This document shows, piece by piece, positions 22,406-34,600 of a DNA stretch of 64,000 nt (position 1 is its first letter; every line of letters begins with the position of its first letter). The translations under genes were made by a program, and so were the position numbers. Origin of the DNA: Dipteronia dyeriana (lineage: Eukaryota > Streptophyta > Magnoliopsida > Sapindales > Sapindaceae); the NCBI GenBank assembly GCA_032871835.1, contig CM065297.1, forward strand, positions 68,621,253 through 68,685,252, written 5' to 3'. A model generated the notes under the pieces. It was not told the DNA's origin. It saw only the letters and a program-made list of their open reading frames with translations, and searched no databases.

Positions 22406-23881
22406 CTAGTATTGCCAGGATCTCTTCTTGTCTTTTTCGAAGTGAAGTGTAGTTCGTATACTTTCCTTGAAGTTTTTCCCTGATTTGGTCAGTATTACGT
22501 CCATTTCCCTCGTTTTTGGTCCTCTCTTTGCTATTTTATTTTTCTTTCCCTTTATGGTTTTACGACCATGACTCGGTATCTTTTTGATCAGGGGCATGTA
22601 ACTGTCTCCTGTTGCCAACTCTTCTTCTTCCACCAAAGCGTATTCGCCTGCCATATCCATCATATCTGCATATCTAGTTAGAAGAACCCTTCTTAGGTCA
22701 AAAGACAACCGTCCATTCTGTAAGTTATTTATGAATGCAGCGATTATTGCTTCATCATTTGTGCTGCCGATTTCTGAGACTGTTTGGCCGAATCTTCCTA
22801 GATACTTCTTTCGCAACTCGGTTTTCCCTTGTTTGAGTTGAGAAAGGTAAGCCACTGATTTTTTCCCATGTACATTCCTTAGAATACTTGCAGAAGGTAA
22901 TCTCCCGAACCATTTTAAACCTGTATCCCCGAGTGTTTATGGGAAGTTAAGGCACAACAAAGGATCACTGTAAGCATATTGGGCCATGGCGCTCTTATAT
23001 CGTCTTACATGCTCCTTAGGATATGCATCCTTTTTGAACTGTTCCAAGTGTGGGATCCTAAATCTCTCCGGGAATGGCGTTCGTAGAATGTTTCTAGTAA
23101 AAGGGCTATCAGAATCATCGTCAGACAACTCATTATATCCATATCGCCTAATTAATGCATCCATTTGACGCCTAATCAATGCGACCATTTGACGCATGTT
23201 GTTCTTGACTTTTCTGGTCAAGCTCTGAATTACGACATCTCTATCATCCACCGGCTCTCTCCGATGGTCGACCTGTCGTGTGACTGTCATATTAATCATC
23301 ATCTCCTCTTCGTCTTGCCTCCGAGTCTCATGGGCTAACCCTTGCAGGCGTGTGGTTCCACGGTGACATTTACAATGATGTCGATCACTATCTTCTGATG
23401 ACGATGACCGACCTTTTCACCGATCGTATTTATGGTGCCTATCAGGGCCTGCTTGACCGTGGTTTCATCTTTGGTGGGGCTATTCTTCTACAGGTGTTTG
23501 ACGATCCTTGTCCTGGTTATGCATCATACCCCTAGTCTGGTTGATAAGGTCTAAGTTTCTGACGGCTGTCAGTGCCTCTGGTTTCGGCCCAACCATAATC
23601 GATCAGAGTCTGGAGGGTGATTGAGGGTTTGGCAGATATGCCTCTCTTGTCGCCAATAGATCTATTCCTTCTTGCACCACATCTATCAGCAACTGTTGCA
23701 ATGTGTCACAAAAGCAACGTGCTATGTTCTCGCTGGTAGATGAGACTTGCTATATGTCAGCCAGGGATATCGGTTGGCTATTGGTGGTTGTGGTGGGATC
23801 TTGAGTGGTTCCGCTTATGTGAGCATTATCTGGAGAATTCTGGATGTCCCTGAAACTATCCTTACTGCCACTACCAGTCAT
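22406..23881 (-). pseudogene. gag of the second gypsy element
   Basis: The likely start codon is at 23881-23879 (MTGSGSKDS). Several stops interrupt the first 550 bases; the core is open at 23302-22937 (FPERFRIPHLEQF) and 22855-22406 (MAYLSQLKQGK, AFINNLQNGRLSFDLRRVL). It is homologous to the gag at 3031-4246. It is no longer translatable as one protein. Confidence 0.8.
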
Positions 23882-23905
23882 TGATTAAACTGATCGAAAG
23901 TTCAC

Positions 23906-23923
23906 GCCCTCCTTCTAACGCCA
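23906..23923 (-). other. primer-binding site of the second gypsy element
   Basis: TGGCGTTAGAAGGAGGGC on the minus strand, two bases inside the 5' LTR. It is shared, with one or two changes, with the elements at 1-5166 and 35866-44226. Confidence 0.75.
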
Positions 23924-23925
23924 AT

Positions 23926-24753
23926 TATTGACATCGATTTCTCGATGGAAGAGAAAGTCAACAACATTGGATTTGGTTATGACCTATCAAAAGAGAAAGA
24001 GAAAGAGAATGCAATTAACATGTGAGTGACACGAGTTTACGTGGTAAAACTTCAATAACCGGATAAACGTCCACGGGTGGCTGGATGACCAACCAAACCA
24101 AATCCACTATTGAACGAAGAAATACACCACTCGATCTCTCTTACCTCTTTTTTTTTTAGTGATTCGTTCTGTCTTTTTTACAGTAAGATTATGGGTCTAT
24201 TTATACATGCATAGAACCCTAATCCTTGTTGTACAAGTAAGGAAAAGAATTTGTATTTAATTATGACTGATTACTTATTGGAGTCGTCTTTATCTTCTTT
24301 CCTGTTTCGGATATCTTGTGGGTTGAGTCTGAATCTTCGTGGGACTCTAACTATACAGTATACTTATGATTTATTTCCCAATCGATATGCAGTCTTCTAG
24401 AATAATAGAGTCTTTGCCTAATTTGGACTTACTTCCTGTTTGGTAAGTTACCTTTCTAGAAGCTTTCTAAACTTTTTCCTCCTTTGATACAGATGCGTAT
24501 TGGGGTATGATTTTTTGGCTTAATTGCATATGTTAGTCTTATGTTGAACTTTTTTATTCGGGCTTCCTGTGTTGTCCCGAGTAGAACTGAACGTGTCGAG
24601 TACCCGTGTTCAGGCTTACTCGGGTTCTTATTCCTTAATAATGTCTTGGATGGTGTCTTCTAAATGCCAGCTCGGATGCCCATCTGACAATCTTTTTAAG
24701 GGATTGTCATTCCTATCAATGACATGTACATTCAATAAAATACACATATAACA
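23926..24753 (-). repeat. 5' LTR of the second gypsy element
   Basis: 828 bp, with first bases TATTGACATCG in place of TGTTGACGTCG, so the terminal CA on the minus strand has mutated to TA. It ends ATAACA, followed by the target duplication AGTGT. The TATA box copy is near 24198-24207; this is the promoter LTR of the element. Confidence 0.92.
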
Positions 24754-24758
24754 AGTGT

Positions 24759-25090
24759 GCTTATTATTTGTTGAGAAAAATTTTAAAAAAATAAATAAAT
24801 GACAAGGTAATTTAACAACCTTGATTATGTGATGTGGAGCAAAAGTCATTCATACGCATTGATTTTTTTTTCTTCTCTTTTTTTTTAGTAATTGTGTAAT
24901 TTGTGTTACTTAAACCAATGTTTTGTTTTCATTGATTAGTAATTGAATGTTGTCCACTAAGCGCCACTTAAGAAATCACTTATCAATAATAAAACACAAT
25001 TTCTCAGTTATATATTTATTTTTAATAATATTAAGATACATACCTTTCCCATTTAATTTATATCATGTAATATAATTGGCATGATTCTAC
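24759..25090. other. AT-rich sequence, no feature seen
   Basis: T- and A-runs flanking the gypsy insertion. No coding or repeat signal. Confidence 0.4.
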
Positions 25091-25094
25091 TAAT

Positions 25095-25740
25095 AGTCTA
25101 GGCGGCCGCCTACGCCTTAGGCAGACCCAGTTGTCGCGAGCGGCCAGGCTTCCTAGGTGGCAGGCTAGGTGGAGTCAACACCACCGGATTAAAATTGCTT
25201 GGCAATTTATTTTTTCTAAAATGGTTTTGTTTTTGCTAATTCCACTTCACCACCTAGTCGATTTAGATGCTAGACATCAGTCTACCGTACCACCGACTCC
25301 TGATACCTACTGGAATACTGATAATTGGTCACAAACTCATTGTACTCGATGTAAAAGTGTAATTCGGATCAGCTAATCTGGATTCGATTAATTTTACAAA
25401 AGTTTAAACAAAATTAATGACCCTGGTTTAAACAAAAGCTTAATCCCACCCATAAAAGTTTTACAAAATTAATTTTGAACAAAATTTATATGAAAATATG
25501 CACGATTTCTCAAAGTTGTACTTGTACTGAAATCGTTGAATCATATAATATTTTCTTTAATGACCCTGGTTCAGTGCTGATCAAAAACAGTTTTACAAAA
25601 AATTTAAAACTATACAGGAGGCCGTGCCCAGTCCCAGCCTGTAAGAAGTTAGGCTTCTTTGGCACGGCCTGTTAAAAGGCTCAGCCCGCCACTAACGGGC
25701 CAAGGTCGTGTCGGGCCACCTATTTCGCCATTTCTAGCAC
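25095..25740. repeat. two GC-rich dispersed repeat modules
   Basis: At 25098-25180 lies a block rich in GGCGGCCGCCTA and GCCTAGG-like words, and at 25615-25735 one with GGCCGTGCCCAG, GGCACGGCC and AACGGGCCAAGG. Such GC islands in AT-rich DNA recur at 32550-32600, 32940-32990 and 56530-56650 and are typical of short non-autonomous DNA transposons (hAT-like). Ends were not resolved. Confidence 0.4.
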
Positions 25741-25869
25741 ACTCACACCGTCTCAGTTGATTAAATATTTAATATTTTCAAATTTTTTAAAAAGCAAAAA
25801 AGAAACAAAATTTTATTAAGTTTTAAAAATTATTCCTAATTAACAATTTTAATGTAATTTTTATCATTC

Positions 25870-26215
25870 ATTTTAATAAGTTATAAAAAAGATCCACATC
25901 CAAAAATTTTGAATCATCTAAAATTAAGTCCAAATCCAAATCAAAACCATCGGAAAAAAAAAAAGTCCAAATCCAATCTGACACATAAGTCCGCATCTGA
26001 TCTGAATCCAATCTGAATATAAGTCCGAATCCAAATATGAAATTCAATGATAGCAAATCCAATCTATTCTGAAATATACATTTGGAAGCCTTTTTTTTTT
26101 TTTGGAAAATCCGATCTAAAGATTTTCGGATCAAGTCTGGTCCAAATTTGTTAATCAGTAAAATTAGATTCAGGTAATCCGAATTCGAATTCAATCAGAA
26201 TGACATCACTAACAC
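25870..26215. repeat. repeat of TCCRAATCCAAATC words
   Basis: Short units such as AAGTCCAAATCCAAATC and GTCCGAATCCAA recur many times, ending near AGAATGACATCACTAA. This pattern is common for a dispersed non-autonomous plant element. The open frame on the minus strand here (D/L/F-rich) is a by-product of the repeat. Confidence 0.45.
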
Positions 26216-26389
26216 AACATTCAAAACTTGATAATATAGGAGAATCCTCAATTTCAAACCATTTTATGTCCAAACCATCCACACCATAATGAAATGTAAT
26301 ATTGAATTTTGATGAGATTTTTTTGCATGCATGATAAAAATAAATGAAATATACTTATAGAGAAAAAAATTCAAGTTTGAGAACTAAGT

Positions 26390-28165
26390 GAAGGAAAAAC
26401 ACATGGCGGAAGCGAAAAATTCGATTGATATATTTAAAAAAAATCCTTTAAAAGAATGGACCTTAACCCTTGATTAATTAACATATAATAAAAGTATCAT
26501 ACCTTTTTCTCGTGACGATTGAAGTTACGCCGAATTGAATCTGTAAGATTTCCAATCCAATCACGAACGTGAATCACCTAGGTGTGTGAGCTCCTTTTCT
26601 TTGAATTGTATACCCGAGAATGGAAAACAAACAAAATCGTTTCCTTTTGTTAGTCACAATAATCCTCCTACAGAAAAAATGAAGAACGTTTGGTCACTTG
26701 TGAATTCTCAATCTATTGATTGAAACTCTCGTGAACTCTATTCGACTTTGTACACAAAGCCTTTTGATGTAAAAGTTACTAATACATTATCGAAAACAAA
26801 AACGCCATCTATTCTCTATTCTTGACCGAATTCTTCACACAACGAGTTGGAGGAAGTTTTTTTTTTTAAAAAAAAAAACTATATAAGCAAATAAAAAAAA
26901 ATCTCACACAACAACTAGGGTGGTGGCTGAATTCTCTCTTCAAGATTTTAAACTTGACCGAATTCTCACTTTAGAAACTTATGTTAGCCGAATTCTCACT
27001 TAGAGAATATATAGGTCATGGCCGAATCCTCTCCTAAGGAGGATTTATGTCTTGTGTCCAAATCCTCTTAAAAGAAGGATCTGTGTATTAGCCAATAAAC
27101 CTCACTCAAAGAATAATTCTTTTCCACGCCAAGACTCCTATTCCAACTCATTAGTTTATTTATCAAATAACTAATTATTTATTGAATATAAATTAAATTG
27201 TGACTTTATCAAAAACTTCATAATTTGATCAATTGTCAATTAGAGTTTTGATAGATAACAAATACTTCCAAATTTTATTAGATAAATAAATTCCTTTTAT
27301 CTACCTACTTATCAAATAAAGTATTTGATACTTATCATACTACCAATAATAGAATGACATTAGAAGAAGCAGACCTTCTCCTAACTAGGAAAAATATTTT
27401 GAATTCTAATTAAATAATTAAATCATTTCTATTTAATTAAATAATAAAATAAAACAATATTTTTGGCCAATAAACTTTAGCCCTTGCCGCCCAAGCCATA
27501 TATATGGGTCATATATTGTTTTTCCATTTTATTAAATCCATTGGACTTTAATATAAAGTCCACATGTAAACTAGATCCATTCTTACTAAAAAAGAAATAA
27601 GTCCGCATGCCTTAAATTAATATATTAATATAATTAAACAGCCCATTAATTAACATATGCAAATTATTTTCTTAATGTATTAATATAATGCTAATCTCAC
27701 CCCATTTGAACCGCCCAAGGATTCCCACATCCTTGGTCACCCATTCCAGGTATTTTGAAGAGTTACTGCGTGTCTTGATCACACATGACCGCATCTTTCC
27801 AAAACTTTTGGATCCAAAATCCAAAAACAATTCTAGATGGACCTAAAAATTGGTCTGGTAGAATTTCAAGTAATCCATGTAAGTCCGTGTGGATTGAGGA
27901 TCTTGGCGGGCTATCTAAATTTAAGCTCAAAGAGACATAACCTAATCAAAATCAACAAATGATTCACTTAGGTCCGGCCTATAAATTTTAGTTCATTCTA
28001 CTAAAGAACTAAAATTGAACTCTTAAATAAAGATAGAATAAGTTAATGTCCCTCATTCATACCCTAGACAATCTTAATGGAGATAGTGTATCTTCCTAAA
28101 GAATAGCAGTAATCGCCAATAGCTCATACCGCCTATAGCTCTCCTAGTTACCATATTTACTCATA
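26390..28165. repeat. possible copia-type LTR fragment
   Basis: ACATGGCGGAAGCGAAAAA near 26400 and CACCTAGGTGTGTGAGCTCC near 26575 resemble the border and transcribed part of minus-strand copia LTRs. The remainder holds repeated GCCGAATTCTC-type words (26930-27060). No coding sequence, target duplication or partner was found. Confidence 0.35.
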
Positions 28166-28244
28166 TGACCACATTTATTATATTTTATTATAATGTTGAT
28201 GGTTTAGACATAAAATGGTTTTTATTTGAGAATTCTTAGATATA

Positions 28245-28249
<5 letters not shown>

Positions 28250-28283
<34 letters not shown>
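28250..28283. repeat. (TA)n microsatellite
   Basis: About 16 TA units. Confidence 0.95.
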
Positions 28284-28287
<4 letters not shown>

Positions 28288-28309
28288 TTTAATTTTTGTT
28301 GACAACTAA

Positions 28310-28922
28310 GGTCCAGTTTGGCATTGTCGTGCTGCGGGGAGAAGTGTTTTTAGAATTGTTGTGGGAAGAATCAAATGAGTGTTTGGTAAACTGATTTTTA
28401 AAAGTGTTGTGAGAACTAAAAGCAATTTCAACATGTTTGGTAAACTGAAGTAAAAAGTATTGTGAGTGTATAAAATTACTAAAATGACATAGACATCAAA
28501 ATGGTGTTAATGTGCTATACTTTACATTTTTCTTGTTTATTTGTGTTTAGTGTTAAGTGTTGTATAATTATTGTACTTTATTGAATTAATTAGTTTCATT
28601 TTTTATTCTACTTTATTGAATTAATTAGCTCCATTTTTTTTGTACAGTTATTACAACAACTTTTTTGTACAGAAATGTAAGCCTAAAGTTTTTTGGTAAA
28701 TTTTGTTAAAGGCAAGGATAAAGTAGGAAAGTTGGTAAAATTTCATTTATATCACTGTAGCACGTTTCCTAAAAACATGTATTTGTAGCTTCTCAAAAAC
28801 TCAGTTGGAAGAAGGTAAAAGTGACCAAAAGCACTTTCCCGTGAGTTTACCAACCACTCTGTCTTTGGTCCGGAATCACTTTTGACTCCAAAAACAATTG
28901 GCAAAACAATATCAAATTGGCC
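28310..28922. mobile_element. PIF/Harbinger-type MITE (Tourist-like)
   Basis: Ends are inverted: GGTCCAGTTTGGCATTGT on the left and, read inward from the right, GGCCAATTTGATATTGT. Both are flanked by TAA (28307-28309 and 28923-28925), the 3-bp target typical of this superfamily. The 613-bp element has no transposase. Phrases such as GTTTGGTAAACTGA recur inside. Confidence 0.8.
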
Positions 28923-28925
28923 TAA

Positions 28926-30670
28926 ATGTGTATCTTTGGCCATAGTGGGAAGAAATCTAGAAATCTTTTCCAACATTTTTCTATATTTCCCACTTTGCTT
29001 AGTTGCTTTCTTTTAAGACAGAGCAGTCGGCAGACATCACCATCATTAACCGCCGAATCTTTTCACATTATTTTTTATGGTGGATTACTGGATTGCACGC
29101 GATTTTGAATAGAAAGTGATATAGAACAAGTGGCTGAATCCTACATTGCTTTGTGGGACCATCATAAATCCAAGAATAAATGAGTTTAATTGAAGGGAAT
29201 CGACGAGATCTTCAAAAATTAACACCTTGGTGTTGAGGCACAACCTTTTTCGGCCAAATTCCATTATTTAGGCCTCGAAATCGCAGTTTTTTCCTTTTTG
29301 AGAAATTTCCTTTATAGTCGTAAGTTGACTTTGACAAGCCAGAATCGCCTAGCATTAATTCTGGCTTGTTTAGGGTCATTAGTATATTTTATTTCCACAA
29401 CTTTTGTGATTTCGCTATTTTAGGCAGTTTTCGCTATTTTAGACAGCTTTGGAAATATAATCTCGTTTCTTGTCCAACAAGGATTCGGGTTAGGGTTTTC
29501 ATTTTAAATAGTCTTGTAAGCCGAAAGGCTCATTCAATTTATCATTCAATAAAATTTCAGACTTATTTCTTATTTTTTTCTGATGGATTCCAGTTTCAAT
29601 GGAACTTAAACGTCGGTCTAGTTCTTTTACGTTTTAACTGCGTCAGAAAGCAGTGCAACATGTTTTCCAACAACATTATCTTCTTCTTTTCTTTTTATTC
29701 AATTTTTGCATATTATACCGGTAAGCCAGAGAGAGACCCATAACAAGGCATCTCCTCTCACACTCCAATCAAAGCAGATTTTATTGACGGTTCTGGCCGT
29801 TCTCAGAAGTGCAGATGTTGGGGGTGGTTGATCTCAGAGGTTCGTCTTCTCATGCGGAGGCTTTGGAGCACAAATCGATAATAGAGCATCAGATAAGCAA
29901 AGGTTTTGAATCTCATTCTCTTTGTTGTTCTCTAGTTTGATTCCAAGTGCAAGTGTTTTTTAAGTTCAGTTTTAGTGTTTTTAGCCGGTTGGATGATTTG
30001 GGAATACAAAGATTTGATTTTGGATTGGAAATATTTGTCGATAGACATTAACTAGAGATAGAGATAAAGACAAAGATAGAGTTGACATAGTTGAGATGGT
30101 GTTGAGTGATAGACCAAGTGAGGTTAGGTTTGGTATAGTATCCACTTTTTTGTATGGGAGTAGTTGGGAAAATTACACTTACTTGAGGAGAAATGGCTTG
30201 TGTTTCCGATGATTTTGATGTTTCGATAGTCAACGGGTTTCTCAGTTAAGCTTTAAGGTAGAGTATGTATTGCACACAACATATAGATGAAAGTAAGATT
30301 CGTGTCGTGTTCAAATCAAGTTAACGATGATCTTCCTTTTCATCTACAGAGATATTTTGTTTACTGGGCAATATTCCTGAAAGATTATAAATTTGAAGAA
30401 AATGAACCTGTCATTTTTGTGGGGGACTAGAAGAAAGTTTCAACTATGAGATTTAAGTTGGAAAGTTTTCAAAATCTGTTATCAAGTTCAATTTTTCAAC
30501 AATCAAATATTTATGGTTTCAAATTTGTAATGCACAACTTTGTCAATGATCTAGCCCGATAGTTTTTATGAATACTCGAAGGTAATAACATGTATTTTGT
30601 GTATATTCGCTTCTAGTATTAAGAAGCAATTAAATTTCAACATTTCTTACATTTGGGTAAGACACCTGTA
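28926..30670. other. intergenic stretch, possible LTR fragment and one doubtful exon
   Basis: From about 29460 to 29570, AAATAGTCTTGTAAG and AATAAAATTTCAG look like the promoter and poly(A) part of an LTR. An ATG at 29814 opens a 30-codon frame ending at a GT (29903) that could be a first exon (LGVVDLRGSSSHAEAL), but nothing downstream supports it. The rest is unassigned. Confidence 0.3.
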
Positions 30671-30838
30671 TGTTGTAAAACAACTGTGAGCTCCATTCGA
30701 TCTCAAAAAATAAAGAAGATAGAACAAAAGAATCGCCTAATTCCTACCTTGTACTGTTGTAAAACAATTATGAGCTCCATTCAATCTCAAAAAATAAAGA
30801 AGGTAGAATAAGAGAATCGTCTCATTCCTACCTTGTAA
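30671..30838. repeat. two-copy 84-bp tandem repeat
   Basis: TGTTGTAAAACAACTGTGAG and its second copy start at 30671 and 30755 and match through ...CTCAAAAAATAAAGAAG...CCTACCTTGTA with a few changes. Confidence 0.8.
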
Positions 30839-31231
30839 CCTTACCGTTCATTACTACTTAGAAGATAGATTATTCACTCTTTAGATAAATATAGTGTTGT
30901 TAAATATAATTGCTTCAATCAAATTGCTCTACATTTTGATTCTGCAAATTTATTTTCCTCCTTCAATCTTTGGTTTTAATCCTCTGCTTGAAATTGAATG
31001 TCACCAACTTATTTACATTTTAAGCATTTAACTTATAGTTTCATGTCATATGTATAGTCTTTTACTTTTATTCTACAAATATGAAATTAGTTCTCTTCTA
31101 CATTTAGTACATAAATGTATAATATGAAGGATCTCCGCACACTTATAATGACATTGTAATGATAAGGTGCAAGCAATGTGATTGGACAGTAAAAGGTTCA
31201 TTCAATTAAAAAATGACTAATTATACAAAAC

Positions 31232-31973
31232 TCCCTTGAGTTTAGGTCTAATTACAGCTAGATAGGCCTTTACTTAAAATTATACAAACCTCCCTTACCA
31301 TAAGTTGACTTCCGTTAAACTTAACTATCGAGCAAACTTTTAGGATTAAATAACTTGAATGCCCCCATTTGTATTATTTTATTACCTAAAATAATTAATT
31401 AAACAAATATTATCTAATATATAATAAAATTAATAAAAATGATGAGGATAATATTGCTATGTTTTTCGATATTTATCATCCATTTTTTTACAAAATTTCA
31501 AGGACCTTTTTTTTTAATGGGTTATAATCCAAAAAAAAAAGCTCATTTGTGATTGATTTTTTTTTTCTTGTGTTTAAAATGGGTGTTGAACCTAGAATTG
31601 TTTTTTAAAATAAAAAGGTTGAGATGATGATGATTTTCTCTTTGATTGAAAAATGGGTGGTGATAGATGCCGATAAAAAATAAAACTTTGGCATTTTTTT
31701 TTCATCTAAAAAATGGGTGATAAATATTGGAAAAAATAACAACATTATCGTCAATTATTATTTTTTTCAAATTTTAAAAAATTTATTGTATATTAGATAG
31801 TATTTGTTTAATTATTTATTTTATATAATAAAATAATATAAATGAGGACATTCAAGTCATTTAACCTTTGGTTAATAATTAAATTTAACGAAAGTCAACT
31901 TATGGTAGAGGAGGTTTGTACAATTTCAAGTAAAAGGTCCATCTAGCTGTCATTAGATCTAAAATCAGGGGCC
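31232..31973. mobile_element. long-armed fold-back MITE
   Basis: The left arm (31232 to about 31490) and the right arm (about 31697 to 31973) are inverted copies. AGCTAGATAGGCCTTTACTT pairs with the complement of AAGTAAAAGGTCCATCTAGC, CCATAAGTTGACTT with AAGTCAACTTATGG, and the match runs to CATCCATTTTTT on the inner side. The loop is about 200 bases. There is no coding capacity. Target duplication not resolved. Confidence 0.82.
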
Positions 31974-33353
31974 CAAAAAAATGATATTGTGCGGACATGA
32001 GACAGTACTCCTTATTTTAATAAAATCAGAACAACTATACATGAGAAAAATTATACCTTGAGAAAACTATTTACATATCACCGATCAACCGTCTCCTGCG
32101 TTTCGAATGTGCAGCGTTGCTTTTGGGATATGTGTAATGGTCATGTGGTTCATGTCATCCGGGTCGGTCCTGAGATTATCGGGACTCGAGACGAAATACA
32201 AAAAAATAAGGTTCTCGATACTTTATGTATTTTTATTAGATTTTTTTTCTCTAATAAATACTTGTAAATATCAATATAATAAGAGTGTTATGCCGTTTTT
32301 TTAATATATAAAATATAATTATTGTTAGGATTAGGATTCAAGTATTCAACACACTTTAATAATTGAGTTTTATAATTTATGGGCCTCTTAAAATGAAATA
32401 TTCAACACACATTTTATGGGTTTATTAGTTTGAAAAAATAAAATGTTCAATGGTCTTTTTTAAACTCATTTTTATAGGTCTATTAAGGGTTATATATAAA
32501 ATTATTATTTTTTTTAAAATTTTTTGGGACCCTTACATATCGGGGGTCCTAGGCGGTCGCCTCTCTGGGCTCCCCTTAGGATCGGGCCTGAAGCCATCTC
32601 GAAGTATTTGTGATGGATTGCTTATATGGAACAAACAAAATAACTTTAAAAAATCATGTTATTTTTTAATAAAGGTGTTCGAAAATACGTGTTCAGATGG
32701 TTGTCTAGACACTCGTCGGTCGTCCTGATTTGGACAAAATCGTCTGTAATAAGCGTCAGGTACAAAAAAAGGGACGATTTGGTCAATTTGTCAACTGATT
32801 TTGTCGATTAATCGTTTAGGTAGAGTCAAAATCGTTTTTATATTCTAATTACACTGTTTAAAATTTGAATATTGATTTTTTTTAAGAGATTGAATATTTT
32901 TTTTAAATGTAGGAAAAATAATTAAAAACTAAAATAAATTTCTAGCCGCCTAGGCATTGATTAGGAACTGTCTAGACGTTGGGTACTAGACTACCTTCCG
33001 ACCAGAGTCTAACGTTTGCTAGAAGATTGCTTTTTAAAGCAACCTTGAATATATAATTATTTCACCTGTTGACATATTTATAATTTAAAAATAATAGATA
33101 AATTTATTGATTCAGTTGCAATTTAATGAAATAACAGCCAACAAAATATCATGTTATTTTTTTCCAATGTTATTTTTATCATTGTAAATATGAAATTTAT
33201 TTAATTAGTGTAATGTGTATGATAATTGATAAGTACCAGGTGCTTGCGACAATTATAAAAAATTAATTTTAAAAATATCTAAATATAAGTTTACTAATAA
33301 GAGCAAACTACTTTAATTAAAAATAAATCAACTACTATATACAATCTATAATC
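31974..33353. other. AT-rich stretch with two GC-rich repeat modules
   Basis: GGGGGTCCTAGGCGGTCGCC (32539-32558) with CCTTAGGATCGGGCCTGAA (32574-32592), and AGCCGCCTAGGCATTGATTAG (near 32944), are pieces of dispersed GC-rich elements like those at 25.1 and 56.5 kb. No gene was recognised. Confidence 0.4.
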
Positions 33354-33502
33354 GGTTCGAACTGATATAAAATATATCAGATCCTTACACGTGAACCATT
33401 GGATTTAAAAGATGTTTTGACATGTGAATACAACCAAATCAAAGTATTTAAATTCAATGGTCTATATATAAGGAACTGATATATCTTATATCAGTTCGAA
33501 TT
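33354..33502. mobile_element. short palindromic MITE
   Basis: About 149 bp. The left end GTTCGAACTGATATAAAATA is mirrored by the complement of the right end, TATCTTATATCAGTTCGAAT. The inner parts ACACGTGAACCATTGGATTT and AAATTCAATGGTCTATATA also partly pair. No coding sequence. Confidence 0.75.
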
Positions 33503-33511
33503 GACAATAAC

Positions 33512-33533
33512 ATATATATATATATATATATAT
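33512..33533. repeat. (TA)n microsatellite
   Basis: About 11 TA units. Confidence 0.9.
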
Positions 33534-34600
33534 AAAGTTAGTTGTAGATATCGATATTTTTTTTTTATTTTAAGCTAGTCGTAAATTTCAATTTTTTTTT
33601 TAAGATAAGTGTATAAATAATAAAATTATAGATTGACATCTCTTGACCTTATATATATAACTCAGTTCTACATATTCGCTTTTATAAGGTTCTTATATTC
33701 GATATACTTTCAAAAGTAAATTGGACCATCATTAAACATGATTTGATTTCAAAAATAATATAGTTTTTTTTATAAATTTTGTGATGATAATTTAAGAGTG
33801 TTTATAAATAATATGTATTACAATGAATATATTTATTTCAATAAGGATACTATCGGCATTATGAAGAGTGTTTATAATAATATTTATTTTTAAAAATTTA
33901 GATATTGATGTACTTATAAAAATGAGTGTACTACTAAATTTTATGGGTGTCAATATCTGTACTCTTATTTATATTTTATATATGTATTACGGGTTTGGGC
34001 TGCCCCATGAGCCCATTAGTAATCATTAAGCCCAGTCCAATAGCAACATCTTCGAAGACTTTTGTGTGTGGGGTCAATTCGATTCATTGGAGATGGGTTT
34101 TGTTAATTAGTAATTTATTTGGTCCTATTCCAATACAAAAGGCCATTGCAAATAATTAATTGGTGCTTGGTTGGTGTCCTTCAAACTTCAAAGTGGTTTT
34201 GGCAGCAGATGATTGATTGATTGATCGATTGATTAAGAGGTATGCAATGCAAAAACCCAAACATTAAAACAACATATATTGCATGCAACTCCCAGATTTT
34301 AGAATGTTTGTTCTTGTCATTTGGATTATTTATGTCAGTATTCAAATACAGTTAACCTAATGCAAATCACTGCGCATGAATGTTTTTTCCTGCATTATAA
34401 AACTACATTCCATAATCTTCTACGGACATTGAAAATGTTCTCTTATTTGTTTCTTAGAAGAAGAAATGATTTGAAGCATGTTAAGGTGTGTTTAAATATT
34501 ATTATTGGGTTCTGTTTTATTTGCTTAAGTTTTAGGGTTATTAATTTTTTTTTAGTAATAAAAAGACTATAGAGTTTATTACGGTTCAAAAAATAAATAA
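33534..34600. other. unassigned AT-rich sequence
   Basis: No coding, RNA or repeat structure recognised. Short tetranucleotide run GATTGATT near 34213. Confidence 0.4.

Larger units (their letters stand above)
17317..24753 (-). mobile_element. complete but mutated Tat-like Ty3/gypsy retrotransposon
   Basis: The 7437-bp element has two LTRs (17317-18143 and 23926-24753), a primer-binding site (23906-23923), a polypurine tract near 18144-18155 (AAGGAGGTAT on the minus strand) and the 5-bp target duplication AGTGT at 17312-17316 and 24754-24758. Coding order on the minus strand is gag, protease, RT, RNase H, integrase, which defines Ty3/gypsy. The archaeal-type RNase H and lack of a chromodomain point to the Tat lineage. 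By eye the two LTRs differ at roughly one base in eight to ten in the first 170 bases, and pol holds many stops, so the insertion is old. Confidence 0.95.

Noticed and set aside
25868..26194. Minus-strand frame of 108 codons rich in D, L and F
   Set aside because: It is a translation of the TCCAAATCC repeat.
29814..29903. Thirty-codon frame ending at a possible splice donor
   Set aside because: No following exon or protein family could be recognised; it may be part of an LTR fragment.
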